A stretch of DNA of 64,000 bases from Narthecium ossifragum (GCA_963920575.1 OY986968.1:22388129-22452128), one strand, 5' to 3'; numbered from the stretch's first letter, positions 20,060-33,929 are shown. The notes: generated by a model from the sequence alone, not told the origin. Program-made: numbers and translations.

Positions 20060-22752
20060 TGTCACGCCCCGACCCAGAAAACCCATCCAGATCGAGGCGT
20101 GAGCCACCTAAACCTGTTTACATCATCAATAGACGCACAAATATATAACTGCTATGAATTTAAACCATCTAGTCCTCCAGTTCATAAAAAATTTGGCAAA
20201 ATCTCCTTTATAATTATAGCACAAGAAACATGTACATTTTATAATTTTACAATTTCAACATCATTACATTCCTCAACATCTACATTAAAGAATATTACAA
20301 CATTTCTCAAATACAACTGAATTAATATTCATACAATTATGTTCTTGGATACATCAGATTATACATCAATTTGTACATCATTGATTAAAACTGTAAATTA
20401 ACTGTAGAAGAACTAGAACTCCTCGAAGCTCCAAGTCTTCGATCACCTCGAAATATCGCGCCATCTTCTAGAAGAACACCTGAAAGAAGAAACTGCATCG
20501 ACATGCATCGCTGATGCAACCCAGGTAAGGTGATCATATAGCCCAGTAGGGTTCTACTCTACGACACACTCAAGGAAAGGGAATTGCAAATGTGTCGGGT
20601 CTCATCACGGGTCAAGGGGACTCTCTCTACGCCCACGGCCTACTCCAGGGTACAGACACAGGGTTGGTAACTCTTGTACCAACCGCCGCCCCTATTCCCA
20701 AGGGTCACAACCCTATCGGTGAAGCAAGGTGGTGAGCACAACGGGTTAGGACACAGTGCGAGTGTATCGCCGCTACCCCGCCGCCTAGCACGTCCTCATC
20801 CACCATGCACGGGGAAACATAACAACGGAGGTAGAACACAGCATGGTGCGTAAGCCCTATAGAGCACACCATTTTGAAACCATGACACGACCTCTACACC
20901 TCAAGAACCATGCTTCAAGTCAACTACTTAATGTTCTCAAATACGATACACGATCACATCAACACAATCTCGTCTAAATCCTCAACTAACTAAACCCCGG
21001 TCCTAGGGCTAGATCCGGGCTACCCGAGAACCCCGGATCGGCGATCGAATCCATAGCCTACCACCCAGCCTGAATGTGTCTAATGCATACAACATGCATG
21101 AGCCTATTCAAGCAACTAGGCCTAAGTGTCTCTACATGTCAAATCATCAATCAATTGTCCAACAGGGTGAGATAGCAAGCTAACAAGATAGATGAAGAAG
21201 CATATATGCATAAGCTAGGAATAAGGGAGCAATTAGAGGCCACAATCACTCAACCATCCACAAGGTGCAAACCAACACATAGTCACCACAGATACATCAA
21301 AACATCCAGCAATTAGATTTACACTCTACTTGTATAATTTTCCAAACCATGCATAATATCATTCAATACACATGGCACACCTTCGGCCCATGCATAAACA
21401 TGATAGGAGAATATGATTGGATAATTAACAAGAGATCATACGATTTTCGAAGTTAACATTAGTTCAAAGGAATTGAACAGAGAATGAAACATGCTACGAT
21501 ATTATGCAACTAACATGGTTGATATACATATACCATGATCACAGGGAATTATAGCACTAATCAATCGGTAGCCTAATATTTCAACAACAACTATAAGGCA
21601 TAGCATGAGATGAATTTGACTGGAGGCTAAGAAGAAGGAACGAGAGGATCTAAAGGAAAGAACTCTCGACAAAGCTCAGCTAAAATCCATAAAGTCAAAG
21701 CAACACCATAATGCAATTTAATTCGAAAGCCAGGATTTAGGAGACTATCACTTCGAGCCATCGGAACAGCAGGTAAGGACCTCCAACAACCGGCCCAGCC
21801 CCACCCCCTGTTCAGCTGCCAGTCGTCGGCTTCCCTGCCGACCGGCTGGCCGATAGGGAACAGGGGACAGTAAGGCTATCAAGAAAAACCCAGATCAAAG
21901 CACCAACTACTCGAGAAGATCCAATCGAAACCCAAGGGAAGAGGAGGAATTCTGACAAACCACAAGCTTAGTATCGAGACCCATCGAATCGGAAAGAGGA
22001 GAGGCAAAACTCATCAAAATCCACCACTAATCCATGGATACAAGTAATGGCAGTAAGGGGAAGACGAAGAACATTAGAGGAAAACAGAGGAGAATCCAGC
22101 CAAACACCTCACGACGGCAAGCAATCCAAGAAGGGAAGAAACCTCATCATAATCCACGAAAAGCCATCGCTCTAAACAGCAGCATCAAACATCAACAAGC
22201 CACATGAATGCAGAGGAATCCGATTGAACCCAAAGGAGGAGGAAACTCGTCGATCCACCAAAAACCAGCGAAGAAATCTCACCAGAAAATCTATCGACGC
22301 CCAGAGATCTAGGCAACGACAGTAAAGAAAAGAGAAGGAACCTCAACTAGAAGCTAGGGCCCCAAACAACATGCATCAAACACACGGAACAGCAAGAGGG
22401 GAGAAAAAGCAACCATCGGAAGTCACAAGCTCAACAAGAAATCCATCCAACAAACATCACAACCATTCCTATTAGCCTAATCCGGTATTAGAGTAGGTAT
22501 CCCTACCTAGCTCTGGATCACGCAAAAACTCCTTCTCCAGTCGTTGACGTCGTCGCCGTCGGTCCCCTCTAATCACGGCCGTCATCTCTCTCTCTCTGGT
22601 CACCGTCGCCAAACTCCGCCTTCGCAGTCGACGGGAGGGACCCAACCGCCGCTCTCTCCTCCAGCCACGGTTGCCGTAGCTAGGATCTCCACCCATCGCC
22701 ACTTCGCCCAGTCACCAAGCTCGTCGTCGAGAGAAGGAACCCCGCCGCCGGT

Positions 22753-22802
<50 letters not shown>

Positions 22803-25593
22803 CTGAAGCCCTAACCAAGCACAGGAAAGGAAAAGGGATCTTATATATGGCTGCTTAAGATTAGATCTTGGTCGTCCGATCGGCTAGATCTTATCCTAGC
22901 TGCTCAAATCTCGATTCTTTGAGATCTAACTCAGATCCTCCAGTCTAGAGTACTCCTAATTGTCTAATCAAGCACATACATCATCACATGACCGTGTGTG
23001 CTACGCGTGTGTGAAACCAACTCCGCCTAGGATAATTTATCAAATTACTCCCGAAGCCGCAACGATCAAAGGAGATCGCGAAGCAAGACCGACCGAGCCA
23101 AACCAGCCAAACCAGACCCTCGACCTACGCTGTCGCGCCTCGACCCGCAGACCCCAGACCGGGCCGGGACACGAGGGGAAAAACCTACATCTACTAGCCT
23201 CAACTGGCGGAAACAGTTGAAACTAACACACAGCTGGCGGAAACAGCTGACACAGGCACAAGGCGGAAGCAACTACTACAACATCTATTAACAACTATTA
23301 CAAACAGATATAATAGAGTTAAACAGAGTTCTAGTACAACAGAGTCTACAAGGGATCAACAGTCCCCAAAAAGCCACAACACCCACCAGGGTCTCCACAA
23401 AAGCACAAACGAAACCATCCTGACCCTCAGACATGGTCAGGAGCTGGCGCGCCACCACGAGACAGCCGACGGGGAAGCACCGGAGAGAAGCTGGGACCCG
23501 CACCTGCAAACAACACAGTCCAGGTAGGAATGAGCAACAGCTCAGCAGGGTCCCACTCTACCACTCTCGCTAAGAAGGCAAACCCAACGAACCAACCCTG
23601 AAGCCAAGTACTGAGGCTTGCCAAGGATCCCATAAATCCCGTCAATAACCCGAAGGATTCCTGTCCCAAGTACGCCCCTCCGACAACCACTGCTCAGGGG
23701 TGGACAACTCCGACAATCCCTGACACAGGGTGGACATGACGCTACTGGTAGGACACCCTTCTCCAATCGGGATCTCCACACTTGGCGGAACGACCGTGGT
23801 TAAGACTACCATCTCTCAGTACTCCAAGCAGCAGAGCCAACACGACCCCCAACCCCCGACCGAAGACTAAATCTAGCCAGGGAGTTCATCGATCCCATCG
23901 ATGTTTCCCTCCCCAAGGGTTCCTGTCCAAACTACGTCCCTCCGATAGCCACTGCTCAAGGACTGGGCTACCTCCGACGGTCCTTGACACAGAGTGGGCC
24001 AGACGATACCTGTAGGACACCCTTATCGGGGTAACGGCGTCCCACGCTTAGCCTTAGATCACCGGGTCCACGGGTCAACCCCACCCAGTGAAACCTAGCT
24101 GTCTAATGCACAGGAAGTAGGGCAGGATATAAGTAAAGCAGTAACAGATAACACAACAAAGGCACACCTTCGACCCGTTTATTCTAAGCACTCCCGAGGA
24201 TCATGACTTCTTTCGGCTCACCATAAAGCGGTAAAAGGGCATAACCCATGGCCCAATTATACTAAGCATTCCCGAGGGTTCATTACTCCCTCGGTTAACC
24301 ACAAAGCAGTAAATAATAAGCATGATAAGCAACATAATAAGCCCCAAGGGCAAAACCGTCAAAACTACTTACATGCGAGGCCCCGCGGGCAAAACCTTTG
24401 AAAAACCCTCTCTGCTACTGAAGGATCGATCCCTTCCAAAGGAAGGATCGATCATTTAAGTAACAGTGAGCTCCCCTCACTGTCGAGACAAAGGAGATCG
24501 ATCCTTCCTCCCAGGAAGATCGATCTTTCTCGAGACAGAGGGAGCCCTTCAAGTCGCACCAAGGAAAATCGATCCTTCCTCCCAGGAAGATCGATCTTTC
24601 TCAGGACGAAAGGTAACCATGCTAACCCAGGCCCCATGATCGATCTTCTCCCATAAGAAGATCGATCATTCGCTGGGCGCAGCAAGCCAACACAGGAGGA
24701 CCGATCCTTCCTCCCAGGAGGATCGATCCTGATGGGTTCCAGCGTACTTCCGGCCGAGAAAACCGCCAGAAGACACAACCAAACCTCACCAAACTTGGTG
24801 GGCTGGTAGATCTAAGAACCCCGAAACTACTCATGGCTTCAAAACCGGAAAACATCAACTCCACAAGGAGATCTAAGCAAAACAAAACCCGGATTTCAAA
24901 ACCCTCAAAAATATAGCCGGAGTCTTTGAGTGAGAACCCTACCTCTACAGAGCTGCTTCGATCCACGAAGCCTAGCTTAGGATCTTCCTCACGCCATCAC
25001 GGTTCCAACGAGCCTTCAAGCTCCGCGAACGGTGGCCGGAGGAGGGAGAACGGCGAAGCGAAAGCTCTCAGCCGGAAATAGGGGAAGCAGAGCTCTCGCG
25101 AGGAAGGAGAAGGAAGAAGAGAGGGAAAGGAAGGAGGAGGGGAAGGGGTAAGGCCGGGGAAAATCGGCGAAGGAGGGGAGCAAAAGTCTCCCCTCCCCTG
25201 ACAGGGGAAGCGACGGTCATCGCCGTGGCCGTCCTTCGAAAGCCACCGCCAACGACTTCCAGGCACAAGAGGATCGATCTTCCATACATGCGGGATCGAT
25301 CCTGCTAGCCAACAGGATCGATCTCCACCCCAAGGGGATCGATCTTCTGTGCCCTGAAAGGCAAACTTGGGCTGGGATACAGGCCTAAGTCCAGAACCCC
25401 CAACCTCGGGTCCACCTAACCTTTCTAAGCAAACACAAGCATCAACCAAGGTCTGTGTGTGTACACCTACTGTGAAACGACCGCCAAGGCGTAATTTCCC
25501 AAATTGCCCTTGGGTCAACAACAAGCCAAAGGAAAAAGAGGGGCAGGTCCTCACATACGCGATCGGACCGGATTAGAGGTACGGGTCCTCACA
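20060..25593 (+). mobile_element. Middle LTR of the nest (copy B)
   Basis: Starts TGTCACGCCCCGACCCAGAA at 20,060 and ends GGTACGGGTCCTCACA at 25,593. It is split by the inner LTR at 23,131-25,555. Flanks are GCGCG and ACGCG (one mismatch). Its last part, CGACCTACGC joined to GATCGGACC across the inner insertion, matches the equivalent end of the LTR at 53,188. Net length is about 3.1 kb. A (CT)n tract lies at 22,758-22,799 and a TATATATGG box near 22,841. Confidence 0.78.
23126..25560 (+). mobile_element. Inner solo LTR of the nest (copy C)
   Basis: Perfect 5-bp TSD TACGC at 23,126-23,130 and 25,556-25,560 encloses 23,131-25,555 (2,425 bp), starting TGTCGCGCCTCGACCCGCAG and ending GGGGCAGGTCCTCACA. 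GATCGATC palindromes cluster at 24,424-24,727 and 25,271-25,344. It has the same conserved landmarks as the other copies (GGTAGGAATGAGCAAC near 23,522; AATTGCCCTTGGGTCAACAA near 25,502). It is the youngest of the three by position and TSD integrity. Confidence 0.88.
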
Positions 25594-28336
25594 ACGCGTT
25601 AAATTACAAGACGGAATAAATTTGAACTTAAAGACTTCCAAGGGCATAATGGTAAAACTAAATATTACATTGCGGAATAAAACTCAATTAAAAAAGGGAA
25701 CACGATTTCATATATTAAACGTTAAGTACATCATCTTCAAAAGTAACTATAAACAAAAAGCTGCCAAAATGTACATCTGTCCCTCTGAGACCTCAAACGC
25801 CTCCGAAAGTCGACATACCGTCAAGACCTGATTCAGCTAGAACTACTGAGGAAGAGCTAATGCCTGCACTTGCAAACGCAGTTCGGATAGGAGTGAGTAA
25901 CAAAGCTCAGTATGGTTCTACTCTATTCTACGTCGCATAGGAAAAAGGGGAAACCACAAAGTCCCGGGTTTTGTCTCATCTCTAAGGGAAACTCACGTTA
26001 CGTCCACCGCCAACCCCAGGGCACGCGCTATGTGACCTCAACTGTCAACGGTCGTTCCTGTCAAATATCAAGCGTCCAATGCTGAACAACAAAAAGGTAG
26101 AACCCAGGGCAACACGTAACTTCCCTTAACACGGATACTGAGCATGAGACGAGAACTCTGAGCGACCTCTATACCTCAAACAATAGATAGTAGCCAACTA
26201 GACCCATCCTCGAGAATACAAAGATTCAACAATACTATCGCCCTAGACCTAGCTACCCAGCCATGGTCCTAGACTTAGATCCGAGCTACCCGAAAGCCTC
26301 GGATAGGCGAAGACCCTATTCACCCATGCCCTAACCTTATGCTCTAATGCAAATAAGATGCATGCAATGCCCAGACACAGATAAAGAGATATAAGCATGC
26401 AACAATATGACATATCAATATACAGGGCTAGGCATAGTCTATAACTAGCCAAAGGGGTGAGCATAGCAATGGTCTCAAATACAGATAAGCTATACTAACA
26501 ATACAATGATTAGAGCAAAGCGATAATGATAACACAGATATATAATAGTTTTCAGTGCTTTTCGGCACCTGACAGACTAAGGTTCCACAGTTACCCCGCA
26601 AGTAACTAGCCAACAACTAAGCAACAACAACAATCGAGCCAAATTCGGCTTTACAACGGCGTCCACAGCCGTCAACCAGAATTTGCTACAAGGGGATACA
26701 ACCCCAGCCAAACCACACAACAAGATATATAATCTGCCAGTACAACAAGTTATGCCCCCGGCGCACACCGGCAATCAACGGGGTTATTAATCAAAGCAGT
26801 AAATCTATACTAAGCATGCATGGCACATCTTCGATCCATTTATACTAAACATTCTTGGGGGTCGTTACTCCCCCGGTTAACCATAAAGCGATAAAGCAAT
26901 CACAAACTATATATATATATCATGCTTATCGAGAAACTGCCAGAAATCGATAGAAATCGATAAACCGATTCGAAATATAGCTTACGACATAATCCAGAGA
27001 TAAACCCGTCAAAATCTCGATAAAAATGATATAATACTCACTACTTATCATCGGGAAAGCCACACGAGAAATTCGGGTCGAAAAGAAACTGAAAACACCA
27101 AATTCGGATCAATTATAACAAATCAGCATATAAAATATCGATCGATCATCTTACCCAAGATGATCGATCATTCATATTGGTGCTTACTGTCAAGGAGAAT
27201 GATTGATCTTCACTCCCAAGGAAGATCGATCTTCCTTAAGAGTGTTCCCTGCCTGGAAGGAAAATGACCGATCATGATACCCATGATCGATCCCTCCAAG
27301 TGCCCCCCTGTCAAGGAGAAATGATCGATCTTTCCTCACAAGAAAGATCAATCATCTTTTAGACGAGACAGAACACTTCAACAAAAGTGATCGATTATTT
27401 TACCCAAATGATCTATCCTTCATAAGTCGGCAGGAAAGGTGAATAGTGGTTGAAATCCAATTTCTTTGATTTCGACAATCAAAACTCGTCGGAATCAAAC
27501 AAAATTTCGTAGACATGTGCAATTGGATGTGGGGAATCTAACGACACTAAGAAATCCAAATTTAAATGATCAAATCCTCCGAATTACATCAAATTTTCTG
27601 AAAACCGACGAAACCGACTAAAAACTGAATTTGTTGGATTTTATCTATCAAACGGCGATGGAATCCATTCAAACTTTGCAGGAAGGTCTATTTGATGGTG
27701 GAGAATTCATTCATGCAATAAAAACCAAACTCAGATCATGAAATATCAGATCTGAGTCCGACCCCGTCGAAAAACCGACAAAAAACAGAATTCGACGGAA
27801 AGAATACAGAAATGATTCGATAGAAAGCTTCCAAGCATAACAAGGAACTAGAATACAGAAAAAAAAAGCATTCCAACTAACACAACAGCCACAAATCAAT
27901 TAAAAGCGATCCTAGGGTTACCAATTCACCAGAATTGGGTAGAAACACCTACATGTAGCAACAAGCAGGCGATCTACGAATCCCTCACCTCCGATCCACG
28001 TGGATCCTTGCCGAAAAGCTGCAGCCCAAGCTCCAGTCGGCAACCAAGGAGAGAGAGAAAGGAGAGAAGGGAAAGAAAGAGAAGAGAGAGAGAAAAGAAA
28101 GGACTATTTATAGTGATATGAAACAATTTCGGCCGTCCGATTCGATCTTTCCCGATCGAGCTCCGATCTTCCAATCAGAAGCACCCCTAAGGTCTTAATC
28201 AATCACATATATCAATCCAAGGCAATGTGTGCAACGTGGGTGTAAAACTGACAGCCAGAGAGCAATTTTATCAAATTGCCCCTGGGGTCAAAAACAACCA
28301 TACGATCGAGCCATGTTAGAGTAGTGGGTCCTCACA

Positions 28337-29300
28337 AGCTTGATCGAGGCAAGTGTACCACACTGTGCCCTTAAGCTCGTATTGCCCACTACCACCGAAG
28401 CTTCTGGTTCTTGAGGCAAGGAGCTCCCAGGGTACAACGATCTTCTGCGTGAACTGAAGGAAGCCGGCCTCTGATCACCTATCTAGCCTTTGTCGATATG
28501 GTACTCTCAACTTGCAGGACCCTCTACGAAGTGGTGGTGTGCAATTGTGGATGCATGTAGCTTAGCCTTGAACTGGATGGGTAGGGTCCTATTTATAGGC
28601 TAGGATGGCTAGCTGATAGTTGAAGAGACTCGCCACGTCGACAGTAACAACCCAGTTATGGGTGTTGCCACATCACATGTAACCTCCACTTAGGGAGTTC
28701 ATGGGTCGCCACGTCAGCAGTAACAGCTGACCAGGAGGACATGGGTTGCCACATCACCCATCACTGCCCAGTCATGGGTAGCCCAAGAGTCATAACTGAC
28801 TCAGCCCATTATTGTGAGTAAATGAGTTATTTAGACTCATCCAAGTCAACTGTAACCGACTTGAAAGCTGAAAAGTCAGGCTCACTCAGCCCAACCACAT
28901 ACGACAAACGGCGCACGAGCACGACCGGCCGCCCGGCGAGCGACGACGGCGCGAGTGTGTGGGTGCTTCTCTTTAGTCCATTCAAGTGTTCAAAACATAG
29001 AAGTTCCAAACACTATATAAACTAGTGAAATATTTTCTCTACAAACAATGTGAGACTAAACATTTTACTACACCATATGGGCTCCTCCATTTTGTTATTA
29101 AAAAATGAGCTTTCTCTTTGCCCATTTGATTCAACCATTCTAGGCTTAGCCCACACTTATTTAATAAGTGTTTTGGGTTTTTATACAAGTCTTAATCCAA
29201 CAGCTTTTTACAACATTGTATCACTTTTACTATTATTTGTATATCAATGGCACTTTTACTTGACTAATTTGTACTAACTTAGCATGGCAACAAGTGATGT
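28337..29300. other. Unclassified stretch, possibly part of another LTR
   Basis: No gene was recognised. Read on the minus strand from 29,202 the sequence begins TGTTGGATTAAGACTTGTAT, a form typical of Copia LTR starts, but the opposite end was not located. Short direct repeats around GCCACGTC...AGTAACA and CAGTYATGGGT occur between 28,630 and 28,790. Confidence 0.35.
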
Positions 29301-29315
29301 AACTTGCACAACAAG

Positions 29316-30141
29316 CTTCCAGCTAAATGGAATGAAACTCTAGTCTGTCTCATTCCCAAGTGCTCCAATCCGAGACAAGTGAGAGACTTCCGCTCCATTA
29401 GTCTATGGAACGTGATGTACAAGGTGATAGCAACCATCATGACAAGAAGACTGAAATGTATCCTCCCAAAAATTGTATCCCAAGAGCCGTCGGCGTTTGT
29501 AGATGGTCGTAGCATACATGATAATGTAGCAGTTGCACAGGAAGTTCTCCACTCAGTTGCCAACTCCCCAAGAGAGAAACCACTAATGGCAGTGGAGTTA
29601 GACATAAAAGCTGCATATGATAGTGTGCGATGGAGGTATCTAGAAGAGATTATGATGGCGATGGAGTTCCCAAAGAAATGGGTGATGAAATGTGTTTCGA
29701 CCCCGAAGTTTGCTTTCATTGTAAATGGAATGATATATGGCAGAGTTGTTCCCCAAAGAGGCATTAAACAAGGTGACCCGCTATCCCCATTTCTTTTGGT
29801 GATAATGCAGATGGCTCTTTCATGTATTCTCAATGAGACGAGTAATGGCCTAACTGGTATATCCTTTTCGGGATTACCCACTAAAGTTATACACTTGTTA
29901 CATGCTGATGATTGCTTGCTAGTAACGGAAGCTTTGTTGGTGGAGGCTCAAAAAATTCTCAAAATATTTGCTAAGTATAAGAAATGTTCTGGGATGGCAT
30001 TGAATCCTCTGAAGTCAAGTGTGAAATTATCTAAAGCTTTGAATGAAGGAAGAAGAAGGAAGATCTGTAGACAGATACACATGATGGAATCAACGAGGCC
30101 ATGGCGGTTTCTTGGGGTGCCTATTCATGGGGATAGGCTCC
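29316..30141 (+). pseudogene. LINE reverse transcriptase, central part
   Basis: One open frame carries RVT_1 motifs: CLIPKC, DFRSISLWNVMYKVIA, EPSAFVDGRSIHDNV, LDIKAAYDSVRW, GIKQGDPLSPFLLV and LLHADDCLLV (catalytic box HADD at 29,901-29,912, where FADD or YADD is usual), then FLGVPIHGDR at the LTR junction. The endonuclease domain and start of ORF2 are missing. Continues at 33,930. Confidence 0.88.
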
Positions 30142-31577
30142 TGTGAGGACCTGTCCCTCTACTTCTGGGTCGACCGACTTAGTCGGACCCGTGGCTCGTT
30201 TGATTGTTTCACGTCGAGCGCGCGATCCGGTGGATCGCATTGTTTCTTGGACCGCAAGGGCAATTTGGTAAATTGCGCCTTGTCAATTTGTTCTACACCC
30301 GCGTGTGCACACACTGACCATGTTTGTATTAGTGTTTGATTAGAACGATTATGTGGACCCGGGATCGAAAGATCTGGGCTTGGGCTTGTGTTTTAGCCCA
30401 AGTCTAGCTTTCTGCACCTAAAGGATCGATCTTTCCTTGCTAGAAGATCGATCTTTTAGTGCCAGAAAGTCAATGCGCGATCGTCATGAAGGATCAATCT
30501 TTCTTCAGGGAAGAAAGATCATTCATAGGTCGGTTCGTTTGTCTATAAAACGGACGTAACCTTCTTCCTTGAATCCTTTTGAAATCCGCCGTTCTTGAGC
30601 TCAGATTCGGCTGGATTTTGAGGAGTTTGAGGATGATCCAAGGCTTAGCAGTTGGGATTGAAGCAGCTCTTGCCTAGGTAGGGATTCCTACCTACCTTGT
30701 TTTTCGGTTTTTGAGAGTTTGAGTTGATTGTGTTTTGTTTTGCTTAGATCTTGTTGTATGCTTGATGGTTTTTAGTATGCTTTTCGGTTTTGGACTCGTG
30801 GTCCTTCGTACTACCAGATCCCAAGGTTTTGTGGGATTTAATAGAGTTTTCCGATGGTATTTCTCGCCGGAAGTTCACCGAAGAACCCAACAAGATCGAT
30901 CCTTCTTGGAGAAGGATCGATCCTTCATTGTTGGTCATGCTAAGCCCGAGCATGATCCTTATTCCAGGTTAGCATGGGATGCCCTCTGTCACGAGGATGA
31001 TCGATCTTCCTGGGAGAAAGGATCGATCTTCCTTGGCGCGACAATGAGGGTGCCTTCTGTCTCGAGGATGATCGATCTTCCTGGGAGGAAGGATCGATCT
31101 TCCTGGGAGGAAGGATCGATCTTCTTTGGCTCGACAGGAAGGGGAGGCTCTCTGTTACTTGGAAGATCGATCTTTTCTTTAGAAAAGATCGATCCTTCGG
31201 TGGCAGAGAGGAGTTTTCATTGGCTTTGCCCGTGGGGCTTGGTATGTACGGTTTTCTTACCGCTTTACATATTGTACATATCATTAAGCATGTTAACCCC
31301 ATACTAGGGGTAGTGGTGAACCAGGAGAGTGATGACTCCTGAGATGTTTAGAATAAGTGGGCGAGTGGCTCTACTGCTTTCTATAGCCTTGCATGCCGGC
31401 GTGCACCGAGGGCCTTTATCTGTGTGGTTTGCCTTCTGTTGTTTGCGGGGCTGTATCCCAATGCAGGTTGCTGGTGAACGGGCTGGCAGTTGGTGGAGTA
31501 CCACTGCAGCAGTTCTAGACCTTAAATATATGTTCACCACCCCGGGCCGGCAGAGTGCCGAGCCCAGACTGTTGCTC

Positions 31578-33264
31578 CCCGGCCCAGAAAACCCATCCGG
31601 ACCGGGACACGAGGGGGAAACCTACATCTATTGACAACCAACAGCGGAGACAGTTACAATAAACCAAAAAGGCGGAAGTAAAGTTAACATTAACTATAAC
31701 CAAACGTTATTAACATCAGAGTTACATGTACAATTATCAAAAAGAGGTTACATCTTCTGGAGTCTCAGCAAACGCACAGACAAAGCCGTCCTGGCCCTCA
31801 AACATGCTCGGCGGGCGACGCGCTACCGCAGGACGAACACCGGAGAGCCACAGGGGAAGAGCTGGTACCTGTAGCTACAAACACCGCGGTCCAGGTAGGG
31901 ATGAGCAAAAAGCTCAGTAGGGTTCTACTCTACGACACACACAAGGAAGGGCGACTCCAACCGTGCTAACTCTGTGCCAGTACAACTCCTAAACTCCAAA
32001 CTTCTCATAGTGTGACATCACACCACAAGAAAAACATAACATGCAAGATGGCATACATAGTATAATCCAGCTAGAACAGACACTGCCTGGGCTGGGCTTA
32101 CTCCGACGGCCCCTGGGCTGAGCTTACTCCGACGGCCCCTAAAGTACAAGAACCCTAGGCTGGGCTTACTCCGACGGCCCCTGGGCTGGGCTTACTCCGA
32201 CGGCCCCTAAAGTACAAGAACCCTGGGCTGGGCTTACTCCGACAGCCCCTGGGCTGGGCTTACTCCGACGGCCCCTAAAGTACAAGAACCGACACGACCT
32301 CGAATGCACAGGAAAGCAAGACAATAATAAAACAATAGAATAAACATGCAGATAATTAACAATATAAACAGACAGATAATAAAACAGTAAAGCAGATAAT
32401 TAAAACAGTAAAACATGCAACAAACAAGACAAATGTAAATAAAGCTATAAAACAGACAAATATAAACAAACAAATAATATAACAGTATAAACAAACATCA
32501 TTTATAGCAATACCCCTAACATGCCATTCCTTGTTGCCCTCAGATACTGTTCCTGGGAAACCCTGGATCGATCCGAATGTACCCATGGATCGATCCGACA
32601 GCCCTCAATGAACAGACCATCTTAGTACAACCTGGATCGATCCAACATACCCGTGGATCGATCCCACCCGAAATCGGATCGATCCAACTTGCATAGATCG
32701 ATCCCAACTCAAAAAGGGTCCAAGAACAAGAACAACGTTCTCTACATAGCTGCAGTTTGAACCGTCGATCCGACGTCCAACCGACGTCGGATTTGGGATC
32801 CAAGCTAGCCTCCATTAGATCTATAAGCATGGACCAACATACCCAAAATCCAGATTCATCCAACGGTTAGATTAACGGGAAAACGTTAATCAAAATCACT
32901 AATTAAACTAACTTACCAGTTAATTATTGCAACGCAGCCCGCCAGTAATCAATTCATAACAATTCGTAGAAAAATCAGAAAAATGCAAAATAAGATGGAA
33001 TGGAGAGCTAACTCATCGATCTACAACTCTTGTATTCAATAAAACCCAAGATCATGCTCGTACAAGCCGGAAATCTCGCCGCAAGACGGCTGTTCTTCAT
33101 GAACAGCAGAAAACCGGAAAATCCGAGATTAATCATGCATAAATCCTACTCAAAACTCATCCAAAGATCATGAAACTTAAAACAGAAACTCTACTATACA
33201 ATATGCATCTAAATACATAAATATCAATAGATCCAACGGTTGGATTAAGAGAATTCCATTAAAG
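31578..33264 (+). mobile_element. Partial LTR of the same superfamily in opposite orientation (copy F)
   Basis: It begins CCGGCCCAGAAAACCCATCC, equivalent to position ~10 onward of copies B and D, so its extreme end is missing. It carries the conserved GGTAGGGATGAGCAAAAAGC segment (31,891), a 68-bp tandem repeat (32,086-32,290) and GGATCGATCC words (32,566-32,705). The usual end (..CAAATTGCCC...GGTCCTCACA) is absent. There is no TSD of its own, so it may have arrived by recombination or template switching rather than integration. Confidence 0.6.
32086..32290 (+). repeat. 68-bp tandem repeat, three copies
   Basis: Units start at about 32,086, 32,154 and 32,222. Each comprises GGCTGGGCTTACTCCGACGG twice followed by CCCCTAAAGTACAAGAAC. 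Confidence 0.85.
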
Positions 33265-33929
33265 AGTACCTACTCAGCGGTGTCATTTCCCGCCAGCAGT
33301 GCCGGTTCCCTGCTTGTGAGTCAGCAGTGTCAGTTCCTGCTTACTGAGCATGGCCCCTCGTGTGACCAGTTGATCTGGAAGATCACGGCTGTGGACCTCA
33401 GGGACACGCGATGGGGTTGTGGGGCCTCCTTGTAAACCTAGGCTTTACTTAGAGGGCGACACTGTTGTGTTTCCCTCTTCTTTCTGTGTGTCGTAGTGTA
33501 GTTTCTCTGCTGAGCATAGTTGCTCACTCCTATCCGGGTTGCGTTTTGCAGGTGCAGGCGTTAGCTCCTCTTCGGTGGCCCCTATCGGGCAGTTGGTCGG
33601 CGGTTCGGCAGCGCCAGGCGGAGTCTGAGAGGTGGTAATCATTTACTGTTTTTTTCGAACCCTTGGTTAGTTAGTCTCTTACGGGAGCGTTAAATGTTGT
33701 ATCTGAATATTCCCCTCTTCGAGAATATGTATATTAAGTTTGGGTTTTGTAATCTGTGGTTCGAGGTTCTTTTAATTATGTCTTTTAAATTGAGAGCGTT
33801 TTTGATGAATTGCTAGGGATACCAATAGGTTAGAGGGAACCTTCGCCAAATTTTTTTCGCGTTTCGTTAGATTTCGGCTCGCGTCGCCCGGCCCGGTTGG
33901 GCTTTCGAGAGTCGGGGCGCGACAGCTCC

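Larger units (their letters stand above)
19981..28336 (+). mobile_element. Outer LTR of a three-deep nest (copy D)
   Basis: It begins TGTCACGCCCTGGTCTAGAA at 19,981, is interrupted at 20,059/25,599 by another LTR, and resumes to end GTGGGTCCTCACA at 28,336. Flanks are AACTT and AGCTT, a 5-bp TSD with one substitution. Net length without the inner insertion is about 2.8 kb. GATCGATC-type words cluster at 27,137-27,420 and a CTATTTATAG TATA-like box lies at 28,103-28,113, where a plant LTR promoter would be expected. No gag/pol, primer-binding site or second LTR was seen, so a solo LTR is the simplest reading. Confidence 0.75.
30137..33929 (-). mobile_element. LTR inserted in the LINE (copy E/G), itself interrupted
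   Basis: Perfect 5-bp TSD GCTCC at 30,137-30,141 and 33,925-33,929 encloses 30,142-33,924. In minus orientation the LTR starts TGTCGCGCCCCGACTCTCGA and ends GACAGGTCCTCACA, the closest relative of copy A at 4,984. Sections 30,142-31,577 and 33,265-33,924 align with A; about 0.3 kb of A between them is replaced by 1.7 kb of oppositely oriented LTR-like DNA. GATCGATC clusters lie at 30,423-30,455 and 30,895-31,195. Confidence 0.8.

Noticed and set aside
20060..25593. LTR pair of a complete retrotransposon (B and C, or C and D, as 5' and 3' LTRs)
   Set aside because: The copies are nested rather than arranged as direct repeats around an internal region, have different TSDs, and no gag/pol, primer-binding site or polypurine tract lies between them.
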